From NCBI GenBank assembly GCA_949752745.1, contig OX457031.1, positions 1,178,001-1,242,000 of the forward strand: 64,000 bases of DNA, read 5' to 3'. Position numbers and translations under genes: made by a program. A model generated the notes under the pieces. It worked only from the letters and a program-made list of their open reading frames with translations. It searched no databases and was not told the DNA's origin. This document shows positions 11,761 through 22,640 of this stretch, piece by piece (position 1 is the first letter of the stretch; each line of letters opens with the position of its first letter). The stretch is from Protula sp. h YS-2021. Taxonomy: Eukaryota > Annelida > Polychaeta > Sabellida > Serpulidae.

Positions 11761-12250
11761 TGAGTGCAAAACGAATACCAATATATGCTATCAAAACTGG
11801 AAATACCGCTTTAATAAATATACAACACAGAGAAGTAGAACTAAATGCATATACAATCAATGATGAAAGGCATTTGGTATTGTTATGTTTCTAACTAGCG
11901 CCTATGTTTATATTTATTTATAATTAATGGAACGCACGTTTCGAAAAATTCCAGCAACAGTCATCTTTCCAGAAGCTGTTGCATACAAACAGCACAACGC
12001 TGTTCAGTAAATGTTCAAAAAGTCCCCAAAAACGTATGAAAACGTATTAGCCTAAAAAACGTTTGAAAACGCATGTTTTGCAGAAAGACCAAAACACGTA
12101 TAGTGCCTAAAAACGTATGGTCTTGGAGCACTGGCTTTGAAAATTGGCCAAAGAAAAATGCCATGGCCACCCATTTGGCCAATTTTCGGTGGATCACCAG
12201 AAATGTAACTTTTCAAGAGATGGCAGGCTAGTGAACATTTATGCAACACT
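11761..12250. other. intergenic DNA, no gene seen
   Basis: A short motif AAAACGTATG repeats several times between 12010 and 12120. Nothing else is supported. Confidence 0.5.
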
Positions 12251-12945
12251 TGAGAGCATTCCGATCAAAATGTTCGAAGAAAACAAACCATATGCCTGAC
12301 CCATCCAAAAATAATGAAATCGGATAAAAACTGCAGGAGCAAATACATTCTGAAGTTTTCTCTTCAAAAATTCCCCAAAATACAAAAATTGTCCGATCGA
12401 CTAAAAAAGCACTCGCCCTATGCATGACCCCAGAAGAATGCGCCACACCAAAAAAAAAGTGAAATTGGATTAAAACTGCAGGAAGGAATGCATTTTGAAG
12501 ACTTTTCTTAATAAATTCCTTAAAAATACAAAAAATGTCCGATCCACTAAAACACAAATCTTAAGTATATTCCCTTAGGAATGTCTCATGCCAAAAATAA
12601 ATGACATCGGATAAAAAATGGAGGAGATGTATTTTAAAATAATTTTCTTCAAAAATTTTCCAAAAATACAAAAATTGTCCGATCGACAAAATAAGCACAA
12701 ATAGTATGCATAACTACTTGGAAGTGCCGTATGCTAAAAATAAATGACATCGAATTAAAAATGCAGGAGGAGAAACATTAAAAAAAGTTTTCTTCAAAAA
12801 TTCTTTCGACTGAAGAATCACAAGCCGTATGTGTGACCCCTATTTTGAAACAAAAATTTACTTAATAAGCAAATAACTAACTAACGGACGCCGTGTACAA
12901 ACCGATAGGTATACCTAAGCTTACATGTAACATAAGTTGGGTCAA
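12251..12945 (+). repeat. ~145-bp satellite with a degenerate Helitron-like 3' end
   Basis: About four units carry 'aaaaattgtccgatcgactaaa', 'gcacaagccgtatg' and 'aaataaatgacatcgg' blocks. They are followed by AACTAACTAAC, a 'ggacgccgtgtacaaaccgatagg' segment and a decayed hairpin (12917-12937). Better copies are at 20503-21870, 28856-30245 and 53263-54035. Confidence 0.75.
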
Positions 12946-13760
12946 AAATGGTTTCACCTTTACCCAATGTTTGGCGAATCGCCAAAAAAGTACCTTTTCC
13001 AGATAAGAATAATCAAAGAACAATCGTAGAAAATTGGACAGGAATCAGATTAGATGGGAGAAGAAGCATTTTGAAAATTAGACACCACAAAAAAATTAAA
13101 TAATGTTCCTCATTTGACCAGCTTTGGCGGATCGCCAAAAAGTAAGTTTTCAAGAAAGACCTACCTAAAGAGCATTCGCACAGAATTGAAGAAAATCTGA
13201 TCATAATTGTGTGAAAAGAAGCATTTTGAAACTTGGCAACCAAATATTTATTAATGTCCTCCATTTGCTCAAGTTTCGGCAGATGGGTAAAAAAGCAAAT
13301 TTTCAAGAGAGGCGTATGTTAAGAACATTCGTAAAAAAATTCAAAAAAAGTCTGATTACAATTGCTCGAGAAGAAGCATTTTGAAAATTGACAACAAAAA
13401 ATTTTAAATGACTGCCCCGCTCTATTTAGCCATTTTTTGGCGGATCGCCGAAAAATCTAATTTTTTAGAGAGGACAAGGAATCCAATCAAAATTGTGGGA
13501 GAAGTATTTTGAAAATTAGACAAAAAATAATAATTTTTTTTGTCATTGAGCCAATTTCTATCGGATCACCAAAATAAGTACTTTCAAAATTTAAAGAAAA
13601 TGCTATCAAAATTGTGAGAGAAGAAGCATTTTGAAAATTGGCAACCGACATTTTTAAATGTCCCCATTTAGTTAGTTTTTGGCGGATCGCCAACAAAAAT
13701 GTTTTCAAGAGAGGCTTACCTAGAGAACATTCGTACAAAATTCGACAGGAATCCAATCAA
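12946..13760. repeat. ~157-bp satellite with palindromic TTGGCGGATCGCCAA core
   Basis: Five units contain a dyad of the form TTGGCGRATCGCCAA (near 12970, 13128, 13435, 13560 and 13680), then a 'ttttcaagagaggcctacct' stretch, then 'aattgtgggagaagaagcat'. The dyad is among the better-kept parts of the unit. Confidence 0.8.
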
Positions 13761-14190
13761 AACCGGAGGAGGAGAACAAGTACAAGTTTACGCACGTGCA
13801 GGCGTACATACAGATGTCGAATGCCCCTCTTTTGGCGTGATAAGACCATCCCGATGTAGTCGACTGATCAAAAAGAGTTTCTGTGCTAAATGGAAGGAGG
13901 AGCATAGGGGGTGGCAAGAGAGCATGAAATAGTTACTATGTCACAGGGCAGAAGGGAATTAAAAAAAACTGATTTGGAGGTGCAGACTGTTCATAACCCG
14001 GTCATATCAAAATTAAAGAAAATTGATTAATTTTTTCATTTTTTTAGGTCTACAACATACACATTAGAAACCCCTCTCCCAGCCCTCATCCCCATCCATC
14101 AAACCACACCTTTACTTATTTTTTTACAGACAATTGCATTCTTGAATTCGATAATTGTTTATAACAAATAAACAAATTGAAAACAAACTT
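13761..14190. other. intergenic DNA, no gene seen
   Basis: No supported feature; ends in AT-rich sequence. Confidence 0.5.
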
Positions 14191-14900
14191 TAATATAAAG
14201 CTCAACCTGGTTGTAAAAGTATGGTTGGGGCCAAATATGTCGTTATGAGCTCTGTCGTTATAGGTGTCTGTCATTATAATATACAGCGCAACTTGGTTAT
14301 AACCACATGGTTGGGCCGAGAAATGCCATTATACCCGATATGGTGCTATAGCGGACAGCTTCAAAAAAGGGAAGTTTGTGTTATCACAGGCTGTATGACG
14401 TTATAAGCAATGTCGTTAAGGCGCTATGTCGTTATAAGCGAAGTCGTTAAGGCACTATGTCGTTATAAGCGAAGTCGTTAAGGCGGTATGTCGTAAAAGC
14501 AATGTCGTTAAGGCGCTATGTCGTTATAAGCAATGTCGTTACAGTCACCATACCATTTTAAGCGGTGTCATAAATGCGCCATGTAGTTATAAGTGTCGCC
14601 ATAGAGGTTCTTTTTATCAATTCGATGACATTTATTTGTTTGCAAAATACAATAGAACGCCATTGTAACGACATCAGATATTACGACATGTAAAATTTTG
14701 CGACATAAATGTCTAGACCCATATTAATTTTTTTCCTGTTTAAGACGTTCGGTTATAGCGACATATCTAATGCAAGCTTTTTATTAAATTGCAAGTCTAA
14801 ATCGATATATGTGAATATTATTAGTCTATTTTAAAGCTGGATATTGTTATACGTTTTTATGAAACTTCAAAATGGGCACACTGTTAACGGCTTAGGGGTT
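14191..14900. mobile_element. pogo/Tigger-like terminal region with internal 32-bp repeat
   Basis: Phrases such as CAACTTGGTTATAACC, GCTATAGCGGAC and 'cgttataagc' are typical of pogo/Tigger terminal sequence. At about 14398-14545 a 32-bp unit (GTTATAAGCGAAGTCGTTAA plus GGCGCTATGTC) is repeated five times. Related remnants occur at 17030-17480 and 25440-25930. Confidence 0.6.
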
Positions 14901-15475
14901 ATCCAGTATTCAATTAACCGATTTTAACTGTACTTTTGTTACTTTTATAAAAATGATTTCATCAAGTGGTTTGATGAAGCAGACTAGTTTACATACAAAT
15001 TATCGATTAATTACAAGTACAAAGTATAAAATAGAAAGTATAAAATTAAGCACTAATTTTGTGTCAATGAAAATGTACATGAATAAGAAAGATACAATAG
15101 CTTTGACTGTGGAGCATATCAAGATTATTATCTTAATTCTGGGTGACTATCCAAACAGTGCCACTTTAAGCAAACTAAGGGAGTGAGCTGCTCCTCGTTA
15201 ATTTATCTAATGCATTGTCTTCTGTTTGCTTGACCCATTGTGTACATGTACCAACCCCACTCTGGGTTGTTAACAGTGAGTCTCGAACTCCTAATCACCG
15301 CACTCTCTCAGCTCCCACAAGATAATAACCTTTATCCTTAATCCCCGCACTGCCTTAGCTAACCCCCACGTTGCCTCAGAAAACCGTGAGCCCAAAGTCA
15401 TCATTTAAATGCGCAGCCAAGAAAAAAATTTACCATTTATAGTTCGAAACTGTTGGTTATGCTTAATTCGTCAAA

Positions 15476-15694
15476 ATGACAGAAAGTAAATCGAAACGAA
15501 AAGACACAAGTCTCTCAGATAAAATACTAATTATAAAAGAACTGCATAACAAAGTTTCTCAAAGTTTGGTGAAATCGTTATTTTTCTTTTCTGTTGGAAA
15601 AATGAAATGCGGGGATGAGGAGGGGCGGAGTGCACGTCTAATAACTACCGCAAATGAAAAAAGAGTACTCCGGATAAACGCATATATCGGATAA
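15476..15694 (+). pseudogene. pogo/Tigger transposase N-terminal fragment
   Basis: Seventy-two codons from ATG at 15476. The start TESKSKRKDTSLSDKILIIK resembles the CENP-B-type N-terminal helix-turn-helix of pogo/Tigger transposases (basic Lys-Arg-Lys, then Ser-Leu-x-Asp-Lys). The second helix is degraded, and the DDE catalytic domain is absent. It lies between pogo-like terminal sequences (14191-14900 and about 15680-15740), so it is the relic of one inactive element. Confidence 0.6.
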
Positions 15695-16319
15695 ACGCAT
15701 AACAGGACTTGGCAAATTGGCTATGCGATTAACCGGTTTCGTCTGTAATAATAATGATAAGAATAATTTAAAATTTCGATTATCAGTTATTTTGATGAAG
15801 CTTGTCATGTATTTTATGATTTTTCTGGGAAATTTAATATAAATCTAGTTTTTTTAAATCTATTTTTTCTGTTTCAGTTTTTGCTTTTAAACTAGAATAG
15901 CTTTATTTAACAAAAAAAGTTTCGAGCCAAAGACATGCTTTAAAAATATATTTATTATTTTTCCTTCTACAGGCGGCGATGACATAGTTGAGATGACGTC
16001 ACAGGCGGACAGATAGAGCAGTCATCGAAGACTTGTTGAATCGCATGACCTGCATAAGATCACGTGACTCTGCATTGACTCACGTGACTACATTGTAGCT
16101 AGTCTGTAATGTCGTAATCAAGTGCATCATGACCCAACAGTTTTGCGATGGAGCAGATTTGGACGATGTGTTATATTTTCCAATTGTAAGAGAAACCCGT
16201 GCGTAAGAATGTTGAATGACTCTTTGAATTTTTGTAAATGAAATAAATGTGATATCATATATATTTAGTGATGTTTTTTTGGTCCAGGAAATGGCTGGTT
16301 ATTTGCCTGTGATTGACCT

Positions 16320-16615
16320 TGGGTTGAGGGGCGGGGAGGTGGGAGGGGGCGGGGAGGTGGGAGGGAGGCAGGGAGGTGGGAGGGGGCGGGGAAGAGGCGG
16401 GGAGGTGGAGGAGGGGCAGGGAGGTGGGAGGCAGGGAGGGGGCGGGGAGGGGAGGGGGCGGGGAGGTTGAGGAGGGGCAGGGAGGTGGGAGGCACGGAGG
16501 TGGGAGGCACGGAGGTGGGAGGGGGTAAGGGGAGAAGCTGAGGGAGGGGCGGGGATGTGGAAGGGGGCGGGGAGATAGGAGGGGGAGGGGAGGTGGGGTG
16601 GAGGGGGAGGCAGGG
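16320..16615. repeat. G-rich minisatellite (copy A), quadruplex-prone
   Basis: GGGAGGTGGGAGGGGGCGGG-like units of variable length, with all G runs on the plus strand. ORFs on both strands (Gly/Arg and Pro/Ser) reflect composition only. Confidence 0.9.
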
Positions 16616-17029
16616 GCATTGCGATTGGATGGTGAAAAATTATAAACCGGGTCTATACACCATTATATAATTGTTGAGCATAATACTGATGTCAAACCAT
16701 GCATTTCTTTTGGTGTTGTAAAGTCTGAAAAGAGGTTACGGTTTGGGAGGGGGAGGGGGCGATTTAGTGGGTGTGATGAGGATTATGAAGATGAGTGAGC
16801 ATCTGCTCGTTGAGTTGGGCGGGAGGGGATGGGGGGGGGGCGGACGGATAAAGTTGTACAAAAAGGTTGCTGTGCTGAATGGTGGAAGGAACGGGGGGTC
16901 GGGCGGGGAGTGGTCGGGAGGGGAGGGGGGAGCAGGAGGGACTGAGATTATCATATCACAGGGCTATCAAAATGAGAAAAATCGATTAATAATTTTTATT
17001 TTACACATCCATAACCCAAACATTAGAAG

Positions 17030-17480
17030 CGATGTCGCTACAGGCGACATGTCGCTATAAGCCATGTCGTTATAAGTCATGTCATCACAAAGATGTTCTC
17101 ATTTTTTCTCAATTTGATTTGAATTTCATTCGTTTCCAAAATACAGCATTATAACGACATCGGATATCACGACATATTCTGTATTCCGACATAAATGTTT
17201 GGACCCACATTAGTTTTTCTCCAGTTTAATACTCTTGGTTATAACGCCATATATGATACAAGCTTTTTATAAAAGTGATTATGTGATTATAAACTGTACT
17301 TTTAAAGTGAAATTGTAATACATTTATACGAAACTTCAAAACGACTTAGGCATTAACCGGTATTCGATTAACCGATTTCATCTGTACTTGTGTTACTTCT
17401 ATGAAATGTAACTGGCATACTGTTAACCGACTTAGGCATTATTCGGTATTCGATTAACCGATTTTATCTGTATTACTGTT
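17030..17480. mobile_element. pogo/Tigger-like terminal remnant (copy A)
   Basis: Contains GCCATGTCGTTATAAG, 'aacgacatcggatatcacga' and TTAACCGACTTAGG motifs related to 14191-14900. No transposase is present. It is paired with 25440-25930 in copy B. Confidence 0.55.
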
Positions 17481-18128
17481 ACTTCTAAAAGAGGTTTTCA
17501 TTAAGTCATTTGACAAAGGAGAGTAGTTATATATAGCCGATTTTAATGCATAAGCATGTACATACAGATTATCGATTTATCACTAAATTACAGTTGCTAA
17601 GCATAAACTTGAGTAGTTATTTTGTGTCGAAGTTTTCCCACAAGTCAAGAGTGCTGTTACGAATTTAATGAAGTAAAAAGAAATTGTACATAAAGAAGAA
17701 AGATAGGTATAAGGAATATTTTTTCTTTGCAAAACTTTTTGCTTTGGGGGCCATTCATAATGACGTAAGAAAACCCTCGCCCCCTCCCCCCCACAACTTG
17801 CCGATTTCACTCAGGATACTCATAATGTGTGACGTCCCGAAGTGCGATCAGCTCTGGAGACCGCACCGACAAGCCATCCCCTCCCACTCCCCCTCCCCGC
17901 CCGCCCCCTCTTCTATGCGTATGTGCTTTGTGGATGCCCTCTAAAGAAAGGACCACTCGCTTTACAATGCACAGAAGTTTGAATTCTCCGTGTAGTTATA
18001 GTGAGTGGTTCAGTTTCTTTAACTTAGACTTGGATCTGCAGCTCTTCTTGCAGTCGTCATGTGGAGTGCTGCGTTCAGTGTTCTATGGTGATTACTTCAC
18101 AAGGGCAACGTGTGGGATGAAACTCGTC

Positions 18129-20075
18129 TTATGTGAGTTTGAAAACAGCGTCATCAGTAAGAACGAGCAAGCGACCGAGGTGATCCACCGTGGCGTGTAG
18201 TGGGTATTTTATCTTCTCACTGAGTTTTAGCACGCGCCACGTGTTGTCGTTCATGCAGAGCTGGAGTTGGTGATTAGAATAATCACAAACAAGGACGTTA
18301 CCGCGTGCATCGCTGCAAGCTACACATGGATCTGAGAACTCACCAGGAGCACTTCCCTTACTACCGAGGCATGAGTGTGTGTCTTTACTCAGGTCATAAC
18401 GGTCTACAGCATACATGACAAAACTCGATAAGGTCAGGATGTTATTTCTGATGGAGAAGTCGTAGTAATACGAGTGCACATGTACTTGTTTTATGCACGA
18501 CCACCCGCGGCTGTCGTATTGATGCATCGTTAGAGTCTTATTTTTCCTCAGCCCGTATACGTACTGATTGTCACAAGCAACATCGCAGTAGCCGCCTTCA
18601 GCAATCACGTCCTTAATAACGCCGTCAGTAGTGACAGCCACCAGTCCTAGGTCCTTGTGAGGCTTGTGCTCGTGTTCATGCCTGACACCGTCACACGCGG
18701 CTATAACGCTGCCATTAGCGGCTTGTGACACCGCGTGTGCGTGATATCTCACACAGTCCTCGTCATCACACGTGGAGATATTTTCTCGAATCCAGACAGT
18801 CTTTTCATTGCGTGCTGAATCGGTGTTACTGTAACTGAGAATATCTATGTCACCTGTTTGACACACCATCCATATCTGATTGTCTATGCTTGCAATCTTC
18901 ACGGATTTACCACGGTTACGTTTAAACAGTTTTGTCACTAGAAGTGTCCTTGACACATAGTCATCAAAAGAAGCCCGATTCACAACAACGCCTTCCACTG
19001 CCTTGGAAACTGTTTTTAAGCTTTGCCTTGTCTCATCTTGTTGTTGCATGTAAAGTTTTGGAGGACGTGGCGGGGGATTCGGTTCAGGTAGACGTGGTGA
19101 TTGCTTGGCATCTGATGTTACATTTTCCGCTCTTGCGCTGCTTTCTATTTGTGGGTTCGTGTGACTTGATTGGTCAGAGATTGCTATCTGCATTTGCTTA
19201 AGTTGTTTAATGGTTTCGTCTCCGTGTAGAACTGTTATTGTTAATTCTTCATTATCTTCTTCCATTGATTTAACAAACATTGAAAACGTGTCCTGGCTTT
19301 GTTTTGATTGGTCCACCAGGTCGTCAATTAATGCTTCATTTAAGAGTGTCCGCTGGTCGTTCTCTGACATCGTATCCTTGATAATCTTCATATCCTGATT
19401 AAACGAGTCACGATTTGTGTCCAAGGTTTCGATACTGCAGTCAAAGCTTTTTGTCTGTTCCTCACGTTTCTTCTCAATTTCTTGGAGTAGTTTACTGTGG
19501 ACTTTGCTAGCCTCGCTAATGATTTGTTTTTCTGAGTCATTTATTATGCAAATAGCGTCGAAAAAAAGAGAGTTGGCTTTCGCATTGGCATCTACTTTCT
19601 TTGCTTTAGCATCATCAAACTGTTGAATTGTCTCTTCCATGGCTGTTAAAACCCTTTGGAGCTTTTCCTCGCTTACGGCTTTCATGTCACTTATCATGTT
19701 TATGTGGTGCGATTTGGTTGTAGGTTGCTTTGTGTGGCCTCTTTTACAGCGGTCACCGATATACATATCACACTGATGACATTTTCCCACTGCCGGTTCG
19801 TCGTCGCACAACTCACATACTTGTTTATCTTTGAGCCTGTTTGTGTGATCATGATGAAGGTCGATCAGCTTTTGTATGCGGAAATCTCTTTTGATATCCC
19901 TCTGCTCGGAGACTCGCTGGCAGATCGGACATTGAAGCAGCCCATCTTCGTCTATCATCTCATCTACGTCCTTTTGACACAAATTGTGGAGGCATTTTAA
20001 TGACATGGGATTCTCCAAGATTTCAAGATGTATCGGACAGGTAAGCTCTTCAGCAAGGTTCATCGACAGCGCCAT
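18129..20075 (-). CDS. TRIM-type RING/B-box/coiled-coil/NHL protein, probable E3 ubiquitin ligase
   Basis: An uninterrupted 648-codon ORF on the minus strand. I place the start at ATG 20075 (MALSMNLAEELTCPIH). The open frame continues eight codons upstream, but that segment contains a good 3' splice site (tttatttcag, AG at 20086-20085), suggesting a 5'-UTR intron. The RING finger spans about residues 13-52 (C13, H16, C28, H30, C33, C49, C52), and ligand 2 is His rather than the usual Cys. A B-box follows at about 87-124 (CELC...CHQC...C...H...HH). A Glu/Lys/Gln-rich coiled coil runs to about 290, then a Pro-rich linker (NPPPRPPK). A C-terminal beta-propeller of NHL type covers about 390-648 (for example GSAPGEFSDPCVACSDARGN and a final DHLGRLLVLTDDAVFKLT). 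The family attaches ubiquitin to bound substrates, with the propeller as the usual binding platform; the substrate is unknown. A paralogue lies in copy B. Confidence 0.9.
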   Translation of the reverse strand: MALSMNLAEELTCPIHLEILENPMSLKCLHNLCQKDVDEMIDEDGLLQCPICQRVSEQRDIKRDFRIQKLIDLHHDHTNRLKDKQVCELCDDEPAVGKCHQCDMYIGDRCKRGHTKQPTTKSHHINMISDMKAVSEEKLQRVLTAMEETIQQFDDAKAKKVDANAKANSLFFDAICIINDSEKQIISEASKVHSKLLQEIEKKREEQTKSFDCSIETLDTNRDSFNQDMKIIKDTMSENDQRTLLNEALIDDLVDQSKQSQDTFSMFVKSMEEDNEELTITVLHGDETIKQLKQMQIAISDQSSHTNPQIESSARAENVTSDAKQSPRLPEPNPPPRPPKLYMQQQDETRQSLKTVSKAVEGVVVNRASFDDYVSRTLLVTKLFKRNRGKSVKIASIDNQIWMVCQTGDIDILSYSNTDSARNEKTVWIRENISTCDDEDCVRYHAHAVSQAANGSVIAACDGVRHEHEHKPHKDLGLVAVTTDGVIKDVIAEGGYCDVACDNQYVYGLRKNKTLTMHQYDSRGWSCIKQVHVHSYYYDFSIRNNILTLSSFVMYAVDRYDLSKDTHSCLGSKGSAPGEFSDPCVACSDARGNVLVCDYSNHQLQLCMNDNTWRVLKLSEKIKYPLHATVDHLGRLLVLTDDAVFKLT

Positions 20076-20079
20076 TGCT

Positions 20080-20090
20080 TCTAACTGAAA
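20080..20090 (-). other. candidate 3' splice site upstream of TRIM start
   Basis: Read on the minus strand, tttatttcag precedes TTAGAAGCAATGG, placing the acceptor nine bases before the ATG. The same arrangement is kept in copy B (around 28542-28552). No upstream exon could be identified. Confidence 0.5.
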
Positions 20091-20149
20091 TAAAGACACC
20101 TGTATTAGTTTCGATATATCTGGAACAGAAAGTTAAAATGATAACCTTT

Positions 20150-20153
<4 letters not shown>

Positions 20154-20195
<42 letters not shown>

Positions 20196-20196
20196 C

Positions 20197-20228
<32 letters not shown>

Positions 20229-20271
20229 GAGAGAGAGCGCGAGAGAGAGAGCGAGAGAGAGAGAGAGATGT
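20154..20271. repeat. (GA)n microsatellite next to TRIM gene
   Basis: About 115 bp of GA dinucleotides with GC interruptions, some 80 bp upstream of the TRIM ATG. In copy B it is reduced to about 10 bp (28615-28624). Confidence 0.95.
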
Positions 20272-20502
20272 TAGCCTGTTACGCCAGCCTTCTTAAACGT
20301 TGCATCATTGTTGTGATTGCCAAGAACAGGAAAAGGGGGTTATGCAGTCACGACCATCCCCACCCCCAATCTCTACAACCGATCACGGCTCGGAATGCAA
20401 CTGTAGGAGCCATTAGTACCCCCAACCCCCCCCCCCCCCCCAACACCACCACTGTGCAATTACATATTCGAGATGTGAACGGTTTCAAAGTTTGGAAGTT
20501 TT

Positions 20503-21865
20503 TTAGCCCAGTTTACGTTACACGTAAGCTGGGGTATTCCTATCGGTCTGCGGATGGCGTCCGTTAGTTAGTTAGTTGTTTATTTAGTAAACTTTGTCTC
20601 AAAATGCATCTCCTCCTACACTTTTAATCCGATGTCATTTATTTTTAGTGTGAGGCATCCCTAAGGGGTCATGCATACGGCCTGTACTTTTCTAGTCGAT
20701 CGGATGATTTTTTAATTTTTGGCGAATTTTTAAAAAAAAATTAAAAATGTATCTTCTACATTTTTGACCCGATGTCATTTATTTTTGGCATGAAGCACCC
20801 CTAAAGATTCGTGCATACGGCTTGTGCTTTTTTGATTGATCGGACAATTTTTGTATTTTGGGGGATTTTTTTTGCAAAAATTATGAAAAAAAATGCATCT
20901 ACTCCTACAATTTTAATTCGATGTCGTGTATTTTTGGATTTCCTAAGCGGTCGTGCATACGGCTTGTGCTTTTTTAGTCGATCGGGTGATTTTTGAATTT
21001 TTGAGAATTTTATAAAGAAATTTTAAAATATATCTCCTCTTACATTTTTGACCCCATGTCATTTATTTTTGGTATGAGGCACCCCTAAAGGGTCGTGCAT
21101 ACGGCTTATGCTTTTTTAGTTTGTATTTTTGGGGAAATTTTTTAGCAAAAATTTCGAAAATAATTCAAAATGCATCTTCTCCTACAATTTTGATTCGATG
21201 TCATTTATTTTTGGTGTGAGTGCATACGGCTTGTGCTTTTTAGTCGATCGGGCAATTTTTGTATTTTAGGGAGTTTTTGAAAAAAAAACTTCAAAATGCA
21301 TTTCTCCCTGCAGTTTTGAACCTTTTTGTTTTTTGTTTTTTTTTTGGTTTGAGACATCCCTAAGGGGTTGAGAATACAACTTGCGCTTTTTAGTCGATCC
21401 GACAATTTCTGTATTTTTTTGGAATTTTTGAAGAAAAACTTCAAAATGCATTTCCTCCTACAGTTTATATCCGATTTCATTTATTTTTGCTATGAGGCAT
21501 CCTTAGGCAGGTCTCGCATACGGCTTGTGCTATTTGACTCGACTTGGAAATTTTTTATTTCGGTGGGAATTTTTGATGAAAATACCTCCAAATGCATTTT
21601 CTCCTGCAGTTTTGATCAAACATCATTTATTTTGGGGCTGAGGCATGCTTAGGGTGTCGTGAATATGGCCTGTCTTTTTCAGTCGATGAGAGAATTTTTA
21701 AAGAAAAAAATCAAAATGCATTTCCTCCTACAGTTTTTATCAGATTTCATTTATTTTCGATATGAGCCGTCTCTAGGGGGTCATGCATACGGCTTGTGCG
21801 TTCTGAGTGAATTGGAAAACTTTTGAATTTTTTCGGAATTTTTGAAAAAAAATGAATGAATCTCC
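20503..21865 (-). mobile_element. Helitron-like non-autonomous element with ~145-bp satellite (copy A)
   Basis: On the minus strand the element ends in a hairpin (cccagcttacg, loop, cgtaaactggg; 20507-20534) followed by CTAA. It has a (TTAG)n tract and about eight units containing 'gcacaagccgtatgcacgac' and 'aaataaatgacatcgg'. A terminal hairpin plus CTRR is the Helitron 3'-end signature. Satellite-bearing Helitron-like elements are known in molluscs. No Rep/helicase is present, and the 5' end is not resolved. Confidence 0.6.
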
Positions 21866-22640
21866 TCCTACAGCGCATAAACGAAAGTTAAATGAACTTG
21901 CGCAGTAGTCATATTTAACTACCGCACATCGACGCAAGTTAAAGAAACATTCGCAGTAGTCCAAATTAAGTACTCCGCATCGATGCAAGTTAAATAAACA
22001 TGCGCATTGGTCCGAAATGTGAACTGCGCATCGACGGAAGATAAATAAAGATGCGAACTGGTCCAAAATAAGCACCGCGCATCAACGCAGGTTAAATAAA
22101 CATGCGCACTGGTCCGTAAAAAGAACTACGCTTCGACGTAATTTGAATAGACATGCGCAGTGGTCTGAAATGCGAACGGCGCATCAACGCAGCCTAAAGA
22201 AACATGCGCACTGGTACGAAATGCGAACCGCACATCGAGGCAAATTAAATAAACATGCGCAGAGGCGAAATGCAAACCGCGCATCAATGCAAGTTAAATA
22301 AATATGCGCACTGGTCTGAAATGAGAACCACACATCAACACAAGGTAAATAAACATGCGCACTGATCCGAAATAAGAACCGCACATCAACACAATGTAAA
22401 TAAACGTGCGCATTGATCCGAAATAAGAACCGCACAGCCACAAAAGGTAAATAAAACATGGGCGCTCGTCAGAAATGCGAACCGCACATCAACGCAAGTT
22501 AAATAAACATGTGCACTGTTCCAAAATGGGAACCGCGCATCTATGCAAAATTAAATAAACATGCGCACTTGTCTGAATAAGAACCGCGCATCAAGGCAAG
22601 TTACATAAATATGCGCACTAGTCCGAAATGTGAGCGTTGT
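21866..22640. repeat. 51-bp satellite (copy A), about 15 units
   Basis: The unit contains AAATAAACATGCGCACTGGT, then CCGAAATGCGAACCGCGCAT, then CAACGCAAGTT, totalling 51 bp. Because 51 is divisible by three, spurious ORFs run through it on both strands. Confidence 0.9.

Noticed and set aside
16265..16619. Pro-rich and Gly/Arg-rich ORFs (also 24730-25144)
   Set aside because: Pure composition effect of the G-rich tracts; copies A and B are not conserved as protein.
20076..20099. Eight-codon upstream extension of the TRIM ORF beginning SLFQLEA
   Set aside because: It would need a GTG start (TTG in copy B), and it covers a good 3' splice site. The ATG at 20075 is preferred.
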